Shown: piece by piece, positions 1 to 5,514 of the stretch
How positions within the stretch are numbered: position 1 is the first letter of the stretch
How the letters are laid out: each line of letters begins with the position of its first letter
From: an uncultured Actinomycetes bacterium
Lineage (GTDB): Bacteria; Actinomycetota; Actinomycetes; S36-B12
Direction: 5' to 3'
Assembly (NCBI GenBank): GCA_913061025.1
Contig: CAJXUJ010000063.1
Coordinates: 1 to 7,315 of the forward strand
DNA length: 7,315 bases
Notes under the pieces: generated by a model
Database searches by the model: none
What the model was told of the DNA's origin: nothing
Seen by the model: only the letters and a program-made list of their open reading frames with translations
Made by a program: the position numbers and the translations under genes

Positions 1-1
1 A

Positions 2-1435
2 TCACAGAATGTCTCCCGGTCGGTAGCCGGCGGCCTCGGGGTAACGGCTCGTGACGGCCTCCACCTGCTCGGCCACCGCACGCACTTGAGCGGTGGCAGC
101 TCCCGTGAAATCGAGTGGTTCGGCAACAACCGAACGGATAGTCCCTTCGTCTAGCCCTATGCGATCGTCGGCGGCAAGGAGAGCGAGCAGATCGTCGGTT
201 TCACCCTCGCGCATCCGAAGCGCAACCGCCACGGCATGTTCCTTGATCGCCTCGTGGGCGCTTTCGCGTCCTTTCCCTGCGCGCACCGCGGCCATCAGGA
301 CCTTGGTGGTCGCGAGGAATGGCAGGTAGCGCTCGAGTTCGGCGTCGATCACGGCGTCGAAAGCACCGAAGCCATCAATCACCACGAGGAACGTCTCAAG
401 TAAACCGTCCATCGCGTAGCACGCATCGGGCAGCGCCACACGACGGACCACCGAGCACGAGACATCGCCTTCATTCCACTGTTGCCCGGCGAGATCGGCC
501 GTCATCGTCGCGTAACCGCGCAGGAGAACGTGCATGCCGTTGATGCGCTCGCACGAGCGCGCGTTCATCTTGTGCGGCATCGCCGAGGAACCGACCTGGC
601 CCGGACGGAATCCCTCGGTCGCCAACTCGTTTCCGGCCATTAACCGCACCGTGGTCGCGAGGTTGGACGGGCCTGACGCGAGTTGCACCAGCGCCGATAG
701 GACGTCGTAATCCAGCGAGCGCGGATAGACCTGACCGACGCTGGTGAGAACCACATCAAAGCCGAGGTGGTGGGCGACGCTCTGCTCGAGGGATGCCAGC
801 GCGTCCACGTTTCCGTCGAGGAGATCGAGCATGTCTTGCGCTGTTCCGACCGGACCCTTGATACCCCGAAGCGGATAGCGCGCGATCAGCTCCTCGAGGC
901 GAGTGAACGCCACGAGCATCTCGTCGGTCACGGTGGCGAACCGCTTGCCGAGGGTGGTCACCTGCGCGGCCACGTTGTGCGAACGGCCGGCAATGGGCGT
1001 TTCGGAGTAGGCGACGGCGAGTCCGGCGAGTCGATCGAGAGCGGCTACCGACTTATCGCGCAGCAACTCCAACGAACTACGGATCTGCATCTGCTCGACG
1101 TTCTCGGTGAGATCGCGTGACGTCATTCCGAGGTGAATCGATTCGTGCCCGGCGAGGGAGTTGAACTCCTCGATGCGTGCCTTGACGTCGTGCTTGGTGA
1201 CGCGCTCGCGCTCGGCTATCGAAGCAAGGTCAACGTTCTCGACGCACGCCTCGTAGTCCGCGATAACCGCAGAGGAAATGTCGAGGCCGGCAGCCTGCTG
1301 GGCGCGCATGACCGCGATCCACAGGTGGCGTTCGGCGACGATTTTGGCTTCGGGTGCCCAGATCGCCTGCATCTGATCGGATGCGTACCGGTCGGCCAAG
1401 ACATTCGGGACGCTTCCGGAAGACCTGTGGCTCAC
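2..1435 (-). CDS. purB: Adenylosuccinate lyase (PurB)
   Basis: Cytoplasmic, normally homotetrameric lyase of the fumarase/aspartase superfamily. It splits SAICAR to AICAR plus fumarate in IMP synthesis, and adenylosuccinate to AMP plus fumarate in the AMP branch. The 477-residue product carries the superfamily signature GSSAMPHKMN at residues 282-291, containing the flexible-loop serines. The GRSHNVAAQ segment around His153 is the expected general acid region, and GMTSRDLTEN near 103-112 is a substrate-binding motif. Length and near-continuous similarity match the roughly 472-residue mycobacterial PurB as I remember it. I chose the GTG at 1435 because AAGGA sits 7 bases upstream and the protein then starts shortly before the conserved PNVLADRY. 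A longer GTG start at 1456 adds 7 residues and overlaps the purD stop (TAGTG) but has no ribosome binding site. The stop TGA is at positions 2-4, so the gene is complete. Confidence 0.96.
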   Translation of the reverse strand: MSHRSSGSVPNVLADRYASDQMQAIWAPEAKIVAERHLWIAVMRAQQAAGLDISSAVIADYEACVENVDLASIAERERVTKHDVKARIEEFNSLAGHESIHLGMTSRDLTENVEQMQIRSSLELLRDKSVAALDRLAGLAVAYSETPIAGRSHNVAAQVTTLGKRFATVTDEMLVAFTRLEELIARYPLRGIKGPVGTAQDMLDLLDGNVDALASLEQSVAHHLGFDVVLTSVGQVYPRSLDYDVLSALVQLASGPSNLATTVRLMAGNELATEGFRPGQVGSSAMPHKMNARSCERINGMHVLLRGYATMTADLAGQQWNEGDVSCSVVRRVALPDACYAMDGLLETFLVVIDGFGAFDAVIDAELERYLPFLATTKVLMAAVRAGKGRESAHEAIKEHAVAVALRMREGETDDLLALLAADDRIGLDEGTIRSVVAEPLDFTGAATAQVRAVAEQVEAVTSRYPEAAGYRPGDIL

Positions 1436-1442
1436 CCGCCTA

Positions 1443-1449
1443 TCCTTCC
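1443..1449 (-). promoter_or_regulatory. Shine-Dalgarno sequence that decides the purB start
   Basis: On the minus strand the bases read GGAAGGA, with AAGGA ending 7 bases before the GTG at 1435. The competing GTG at 1456 has only CCTCC-type sequence upstream, which cannot pair with the 16S rRNA tail. This site therefore favours the shorter 477-residue PurB and leaves 20 untranslated bases between the purD stop and the purB start. Confidence 0.65.
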
Positions 1450-1455
1450 ACGCCA

Positions 1456-2733
1456 CTAGTCACCGGAGGAGGTGGCAGCGCGCGCCGCAATGTCCCGTCG
1501 ATGGTGTGAACCCTCGAGGGTGATGAGGTCAACGGCTGCATAGGCCCGCTCCCTGGCTTCATGCAACGACGAGCCCACCGCGGTGACCGACAGCACCCGC
1601 CCACCGCTCGCAGTAACTGAGCCGTCCTCCATCACGCTGGTTCCCGCGTGCAGGACGTCGACTCCCACCTGCTGTCCTGCCGCATCGAGGCCCGAGATGG
1701 GATCGCCCTTGCGTGGCGACTCGGGATAGCCATGAGCTGCGAGCACGATCGTCACCGCTGCATCGTCACTCCACTGCGGCTCCGGGTGCGCGGCCAACGC
1801 TCCGGTGGCCGCTGCCTTGAGCAGTCCACCGAGCCCGGAGCGGAGTCGGGCGAGAACGACCTGGGTCTCCGGATCGCCGAACCGAGCGTTGAACTCGACC
1901 ACGCGAACTCCGCGGGAGGTCAACGCCAGACCTGCATACAAGAGTCCGGAGAACGGAGTGCCGCGCGCGGCCATCGCATCCACCATCGGCTGCAGGACCC
2001 GCTCGGTCACCTCGTCGACGAGATCACCCGGAGCCCACGGAAGGGGCGAATACGCACCCATGCCACCGGTGTTGGGGCCGGCGTCGTCGTCGTAGGCCCG
2101 CTTGAAGTCCTGAGCTGGCTGCAGCGGCACCACCGTTGTCCCATCACAGATCGCGAAGAGGGACACCTCGGGTCCATCGAGGTATTCCTCGATCACCACC
2201 GGATTACCCGCGGCGATGCACGCGAGGGCGTGATCCATCGCGGCCTGCCGGTCCTCGGTGACCAGGACACCCTTGCCCGCCGCGAGGCCATCGTCCTTCA
2301 CCACGAAGGGGGTTCCGGGTCGGGTGATGGTGTCGAGGGCTTCCTCGACCTGGGCATCGTTCCTGCAGACCCGGGCCATTGCGGTCGGCACTCCGGCTTC
2401 CGCCATCACTTCCTTGGCGAATGCCTTACTTCCTTCGAGGCGGGCCGCTTCAGCAGATGGACCGAAGCAGTCGATCCCTGCCGCGCGGACGGCATCTGCG
2501 GCACCGGCCACGAGAGGGGCTTCGGGCCCGATGACGACGAGGTCCGCGCCGCGGTCACGAGCGAGGGTCGCGATCGCGTCCGCATCGTTGACATCCACCG
2601 GGAACACCGAGACGTCGGCAGCGATACCGGCATTGCCCGGTGCGCACTCGACCGTGGAGACCTGATCGTCGCGCAGCAATGCGCGCACCAACGCGTGCTC
2701 ACGAGCACCCGATCCGATGACGAGAACGTTCAC
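1456..2733 (-). CDS. purD: Phosphoribosylamine-glycine ligase (GAR synthetase, PurD)
   Basis: Cytoplasmic ATP-grasp enzyme. It joins 5-phosphoribosylamine and glycine, with ATP, to give glycinamide ribonucleotide, the second step of de novo purine synthesis. The 425-residue product has the N-terminal GSGAREHAL motif at residues 7-15 and PGNAG at 32-36. The ATP-grasp segment VVKDDGLAAGKGV spans 144-156, DGPEVSLFA 186-194, and NTGGMGAYSP 221-230. The metal/ATP-binding strand VVEFNARFGDPETQ lies at 278-291. The C-terminal domain includes HAGT (362-365) and SGGRVLSVTA (376-385). Length fits the family (about 420). The start is a GTG at 2733, placing GSGAREHA at the usual distance from the N terminus. 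Only a weak purine tract precedes it, but a TANNNT box lies 7 bases upstream. The stop TAG at 1456-1458 is followed 20 bases later by purB, so the two are very probably cotranscribed. Confidence 0.97.
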   Translation of the reverse strand: MNVLVIGSGAREHALVRALLRDDQVSTVECAPGNAGIAADVSVFPVDVNDADAIATLARDRGADLVVIGPEAPLVAGAADAVRAAGIDCFGPSAEAARLEGSKAFAKEVMAEAGVPTAMARVCRNDAQVEEALDTITRPGTPFVVKDDGLAAGKGVLVTEDRQAAMDHALACIAAGNPVVIEEYLDGPEVSLFAICDGTTVVPLQPAQDFKRAYDDDAGPNTGGMGAYSPLPWAPGDLVDEVTERVLQPMVDAMAARGTPFSGLLYAGLALTSRGVRVVEFNARFGDPETQVVLARLRSGLGGLLKAAATGALAAHPEPQWSDDAAVTIVLAAHGYPESPRKGDPISGLDAAGQQVGVDVLHAGTSVMEDGSVTASGGRVLSVTAVGSSLHEARERAYAAVDLITLEGSHHRRDIAARAATSSGD

Positions 2734-2740
2734 GCTCTCG

Positions 2741-2746
2741 AACCTA
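2741..2746 (-). promoter_or_regulatory. Possible -10 element of a leaderless purD promoter
   Basis: Minus-strand TAGGTT fits TANNNT and ends 7 bases before the purD GTG, where transcription would begin at or next to the start codon. I see no matching -35 hexamer 16-18 bases further upstream, in a G-rich stretch. No strong Shine-Dalgarno sequence is present. This is a positional inference only. Confidence 0.3.
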
Positions 2747-2775
2747 CCGGGTGCTCCCCGACCCCCGATGCGGCG

Positions 2776-4125
2776 TCAGGCGCCGGTGTAGTGGGCATCG
2801 ACGATCGAGAACACCTCGTCGATGATCGCCAGACCCTCCTTGGCCTCAGCCTCGGTGACGGTGGCCGGCGGCACCACGTGCATGCGGTTGAAGTTGGTGA
2901 ACGGCATCAGACCGCGCTTCTTGGATTCCACGACGATCTCGGTCATCGCTGGTGATGTTCCGGCGTATGGCGCTAGCGGCTCGCGGGTGGCGCGGTCCTT
3001 CACCAGGTCCATCGCCCAGAACACGCCAAGCCCACGCACTTCACCGATGATCTTGTGCTTGTCCATGAGCTCGCGCAGCCCCGGACCGAGGACCTTCTCG
3101 CCAATCTCGGCGGCGTTCTCGTTGACCTTCTCCTCCTTCATCGCGTCGATGGACGCAACGATCGAGGCGGCGGCCAGCGGGTGGCCGGAGTAGGTGAGTC
3201 CACCGGGGAACACTCGCTCGTCGAAGGTCGCAGCGATATCCGCAGAGATCACCACACCACCAACGGGCACGTAACCGGAGTTCGATCCCTTGGCGAAGAC
3301 GATCAGATCGGGCTGAGCGGCCCAGTTTTGGAAGGCGAACCACTTACCGGTGCGGGCAAATCCCGACATCGTTTCGTCGGCAATCCACACGATCTCGTAC
3401 TTATCGGCGAGCGCGCGGACACCCTCGAGGTATCCGGGCGGCGGGACAAGGATTCCCGCGGTGCCGACAACGGACTCCAGCAGGATCGCACCGACGGTGC
3501 CGGGACCCTCGAACTGAATCACCTGCTCGAGGTGCTGAAGCGCGCGCTCGGTTTCCTGCTCAGGCGAGTCCGACCAGAACGGCGAGCGGTAGGGGTACGG
3601 ACCGAAGAAGTGAACGTGCTGCGATGCGTACTCATTCGGCCACCGGCGCGGGTCACCCGTCGCGGCGATCGCCGCGCCCGTGTTGCCGTGGTACGAGCGG
3701 TAGGTCGAGAGCACCTTGTGCTTGTGGGTGTGCAGACGCGCCATGCGAATCGCGTTCTCCACCGCGTCCGCACCACCGTTGGTGAAGAAGACCTTGGCCA
3801 TGTTGGGACCGGCAAGGTCAACGATGCGCTGAGCCGCTTCGCCGCGCTTGTCGTTCGCGTGCTGCGGGGCAATCGTCGAAAGTTTCGCGGCCTGCTCTTG
3901 AATGGCAGCGACCACCTTCGGATGCTGGTGCCCGATGTTGACGTTCACCAACTGCGAGGAAAAGTCCAGGAACTTGTTGCCGTCGTAGTCCCAGATGTAG
4001 GAACCCTCGGCCGCCGCGACGCACATCGGGTTGAGCGACCCTTGCGCACTCCACGAGTGGAATACGTATTGCCGATCAAGGTCATAGACGTGCTGGCCTT
4101 GCTCAGGATTCGGGGAAAACGACAT
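2776..4125 (-). CDS. Class III PLP-dependent aminotransferase (omega-amino acid or taurine transaminase-like)
   Basis: Fold-type I PLP enzyme of the class III (ornithine/omega-amino acid) group, probably cytoplasmic, moving an amino group to pyruvate or 2-oxoglutarate. The 449-residue product has the N-terminal WDYDGNKFLDF block at 45-55 and the phosphate-binding FFTNGGADAVENAIRMAR region at 113-130. The ring-stacking motif YHGNTG is at 145-150. Asp250 in WIADETMSGFARTG should contact the pyridine nitrogen. Lys279 in FAKGSNSGYVPVGG is the expected Schiff-base lysine. VFPGGLTYSGHPLA at 305-318 completes the active site. Similar actinobacterial proteins are usually labelled aspartate aminotransferase family, and some taurine-2-oxoglutarate transaminase. 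The true substrate cannot be read from sequence. The ATG at 4125 is preceded by GAGGAG at 5-base spacing. The purD start follows 42 bases after its stop. A beta-alanine or GABA transaminase remains possible. Confidence 0.88.
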   Translation of the reverse strand: MSFSPNPEQGQHVYDLDRQYVFHSWSAQGSLNPMCVAAAEGSYIWDYDGNKFLDFSSQLVNVNIGHQHPKVVAAIQEQAAKLSTIAPQHANDKRGEAAQRIVDLAGPNMAKVFFTNGGADAVENAIRMARLHTHKHKVLSTYRSYHGNTGAAIAATGDPRRWPNEYASQHVHFFGPYPYRSPFWSDSPEQETERALQHLEQVIQFEGPGTVGAILLESVVGTAGILVPPPGYLEGVRALADKYEIVWIADETMSGFARTGKWFAFQNWAAQPDLIVFAKGSNSGYVPVGGVVISADIAATFDERVFPGGLTYSGHPLAAASIVASIDAMKEEKVNENAAEIGEKVLGPGLRELMDKHKIIGEVRGLGVFWAMDLVKDRATREPLAPYAGTSPAMTEIVVESKKRGLMPFTNFNRMHVVPPATVTEAEAKEGLAIIDEVFSIVDAHYTGA

Positions 4126-4130
4126 ACCTA

Positions 4131-4136
4131 CTCCTC
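4131..4136 (-). promoter_or_regulatory. Strong Shine-Dalgarno of the aminotransferase
   Basis: Minus-strand GAGGAG ends 5 bases before the ATG at 4125. It is the best ribosome binding site in the window and fixes the start codon. It contrasts with purA, purD and vapB, which lack one. Confidence 0.7.
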
Positions 4137-4157
4137 GTTACTCCCAGTGGTATTCGA

Positions 4158-4187
4158 AGCGTAGGGCCGCGCGAATGTTCAGGACAA
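4158..4187 (-). promoter_or_regulatory. Possible sigma-A-like promoter for the aminotransferase-purD-purB run
   Basis: In the 74-base gap after vapC, minus-strand TTGTCC (4182-4187) and TACGCT (4158-4163) are separated by 18 bases. They would give a leader of roughly 25 bases containing the GAGGAG ribosome binding site. Match to consensus is moderate and the region is short, so chance is a real alternative. I see no hairpin terminator in this gap, so read-through from vapBC is also possible. Confidence 0.28.
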
Positions 4188-4199
4188 TACGGGCGGCAA

Positions 4200-4634
4200 T
4201 CAGGTCACAGCCAGCGGATTGATCCACGAGACGGAGGGGAACTCCGCGAAGTCCGAGTCGGCTGAATAGACCGTGGCTCGATGCTCGATCGCGAGGGCCG
4301 CTAGGTGCGCATCCATCGTGTGCCTTCCAGCAACGCCGCGAGAAACCAGCAACCTCTCGACTATGTGCAGGTGCTCGTCGCGCGGATCGATCATTCGCAC
4401 ACACTCTGCCGAACGCCACTCCCGGACTACCGCCATGGCACTTTCGACGGGAACCGGAACGCCCGAATAGTGCGGACCCGTGCTGATGCGGATGAATCCC
4501 ATGACAACCATCCACGGCAGTCCGACGGGAACCTGCCCGGAGAGCGTTGTCGACCACCACTGATGAGACTGCGCGTGCCGCTTCTCTTGGGGGTTCGTCG
4601 CGTAAAGCAGGAGATTCAAGTCAGGGATGATCAC
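4200..4634 (-). CDS. vapC: VapC-type toxin, PIN-domain ribonuclease
   Basis: Predicted metal-dependent ribonuclease toxin of a VapBC type II system; family members cut tRNA or rRNA when freed from antitoxin. With the GTG start at 4634 the product has 144 residues and begins MIIPDLNLLLYA, the usual N terminus of this group, with the first active-site Asp at residue 5. The middle segment GLPWMVVMGFIRIST resembles the mycobacterial PIN paralogue group. The C-terminal acidic cluster is TMDAHLAALA (Asp108) and SADSDFAEFP (Asp126, Asp128). The position that is Glu in classical VapC (AELRYG-like) appears to be Gly here. The GTG overlaps the vapB stop by 4 bases (GTGA), a common coupling arrangement. 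An ATG at 4649 would give 149 residues and a 19-base overlap, and cannot be excluded. RNA target unknown. Confidence 0.87.
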   Translation of the reverse strand: MIIPDLNLLLYATNPQEKRHAQSHQWWSTTLSGQVPVGLPWMVVMGFIRISTGPHYSGVPVPVESAMAVVREWRSAECVRMIDPRDEHLHIVERLLVSRGVAGRHTMDAHLAALAIEHRATVYSADSDFAEFPSVSWINPLAVT

Positions 4635-4870
4635 CGATTCCGTTCCCATTCGTCATCCGTCTGCATCGCAAGATCGAGCGCCTTGGTGACATCGATACGG
4701 GGCGCTCCCATGTCCAGAGTCGGGGCGACGATCTCGCGTGGGGGGTCTGAGTCGAAAAGTCCCCGACGCATCACCTCATTGACAACTTCCTTGAACGAGC
4801 GTCCGGTCGCGCGGGCGCGCTCATGCAGGGCCATGAACAGATCGTCGTCAAGGGTCACGGTGGTGCGCAT
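4631..4870 (-). CDS. vapB: VapB-type ribbon-helix-helix antitoxin
   Basis: Antitoxin partner of the downstream PIN toxin. It should neutralise the toxin and, as a dimer, bind the operon's own promoter. The 79-residue product begins MRTTVTLDDDL, the beta-strand of a ribbon-helix-helix DNA-binding domain (about residues 2-10). Two helices follow (about 11-22 and 25-36) containing the family-typical GRSFKEVVNEVMRRGL. The tail from about residue 40 (DPPREIVAPTLDMGAP and onward) is the expected toxin-binding part and is rich in charged residues. The ATG at 4870 has no spaced Shine-Dalgarno; GGTGG is almost adjacent to it, and a -10 box ends 6 bases upstream, suggesting leaderless translation. The stop overlaps the vapC start. 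Small size, order and overlap all support a toxin-antitoxin operon. Confidence 0.88.
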   Translation of the reverse strand: MRTTVTLDDDLFMALHERARATGRSFKEVVNEVMRRGLFDSDPPREIVAPTLDMGAPRIDVTKALDLAMQTDDEWERNR

Positions 4871-4875
4871 CCCAC

Positions 4876-4887
4876 CAGGCTAGCCTG
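4876..4887. promoter_or_regulatory. Palindromic candidate operator for VapB/VapBC
   Basis: CAGGCTAGCCTG is a perfect 12-base palindrome. Flanking CCAC and GGTGG extend the symmetry imperfectly with one extra base. It covers the predicted -10 box of vapBC. Ribbon-helix-helix antitoxins typically bind such inverted repeats over their own promoter, so binding here would block RNA polymerase. Binding itself is inferred. Confidence 0.45.
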
Positions 4888-4905
4888 TGGACATCAAGGC
4901 ATCAA
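4877..4905 (-). promoter_or_regulatory. Predicted vapBC promoter (-35 TTGATG, 17-base spacer, -10 TAGCCT)
   Basis: On the minus strand TTGATG (4900-4905) and TAGCCT (4877-4882) are 17 bases apart, the optimal sigma-A-type spacing. The -10 box ends 6 bases before the vapB ATG, so transcription should start at or very near the A of the start codon. A second TTGATG at 4892-4897 is too close (9 bases) to act as -35 and makes a short tandem repeat. The -35 lies inside the last codons of the acetyltransferase gene. Confidence 0.5.
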
Positions 4906-5514
4906 TCGAGCAATTAGACCCTCACGTACTCCCGCCCACTCACTGGCGAGCACCGAATACATGACGGTGTCGCGGATGGAATCGTCCTGCCGCCGCTGAT
5001 ACATCCGCAGCACTCCCTCGCGGGTGGCGCCCAGCCGCTCGATCGCCGCCTGACTACGCACGTTGCGGATGTCTGTCTTCAACTGGACGCGGCTCATCTG
5101 CGCCTCATCGAAGGCCCAGCTCAACAGCAGCAACTTGGCAGCCGGGTTGACCCGACCTCCCCACACCTGCGGCGCGTAGGTCGTGTGCCCGATCTCGACT
5201 CGAGCGTCCACGACAGAAAGATCCAAGAACGACGACGTTCCCACGACTGCACCGCCGAGGCGGATGGTCCACATCCATCTTCCAGAGGCTTGCGCCTGAT
5301 CAATCACCTCCGCCCACTGCTGCGCTGAGGACGGCCGACCTTTGACGTGCGTCCACACATCATCCGAGTCAAGAGCGTTGAAAAGCTCCGCCGAATCATC
5401 ACGGACGCTCGGGCGAAGTTCTACGTCGTCATATGCGAGAACGAGATCCTCTCGCCACGGCCAACTCGCCGCAGGGATCGGACCCTGAGAAGACTCGTTA
5501 GTCGATGAGGTCAT
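4894..5514 (-). CDS. GNAT-family N-acetyltransferase (RimJ/RimL-like)
   Basis: Predicted acetyl-CoA-dependent acetyltransferase of the GNAT superfamily, nearest in pattern to the RimJ/RimL (ribosomal protein N-terminal) group. Its substrate cannot be told. The 206-residue product has a central strand GGAVVGTSSFLDLS (87-100) and VEIGHTTYAP (106-115). The acetyl-CoA loop region WGGRVNPAAKLLLLSWAF is at 118-135, then VQLKTDIRNVRSQAAIERLGATREGVLR (143-170), the typical C-terminal half. The usual Q/RxxGxG/A loop is replaced by QVWGGRVN, a variant I recall from a recognised subset of these proteins. I chose the ATG at 5514, in the last codons of purA (17-base overlap). There is no clear ribosome binding site, so coupling to purA translation is likely. 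The open frame continues upstream inside purA, but that part looks like shadow sequence. The first 25 or so residues are poorly conserved-looking. Confidence 0.83.
   Translation of the reverse strand: MTSSTNESSQGPIPAASWPWREDLVLAYDDVELRPSVRDDSAELFNALDSDDVWTHVKGRPSSAQQWAEVIDQAQASGRWMWTIRLGGAVVGTSSFLDLSVVDARVEIGHTTYAPQVWGGRVNPAAKLLLLSWAFDEAQMSRVQLKTDIRNVRSQAAIERLGATREGVLRMYQRRQDDSIRDTVMYSVLASEWAGVREGLIARLMP

Noticed and set aside
2734..2775. Possible hairpin in the gap before purD
   Set aside because: Only a 4-base GGGT/ACCC stem with an 8-base loop and a mismatch next to it, and no following T run. Too weak to call a terminator or attenuator.
1648..2955. Long plus-strand open frame (435 codons) antisense to purD
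   Set aside because: It is the mirror of a strongly conserved purD on the other strand. The translation has no recognisable domain and is rich in Arg, Gly and His, as expected for GC-rich antisense frames.
3055..4164. Long plus-strand open frame (369 codons) antisense to the aminotransferase
   Set aside because: Fully covered by the intact aminotransferase. Its composition (many Arg, Val, Leu and Gly) and lack of any family motif mark it as a shadow frame.
4138..4560. Second minus-strand open frame (140 codons) overlapping vapC
   Set aside because: Different frame from the PIN-domain gene, no recognisable domain, no ribosome binding site, and it ends in the intergenic region. Treated as a shadow.
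4886..4894. DnaA-box-like ATGTCCACA (minus strand)
   Set aside because: It matches 8 of 9 bases of the TTGTCCACA form, but it is single, with no cluster of boxes, AT-rich stretch or dnaA/dnaN genes nearby. Chance is the simplest explanation.
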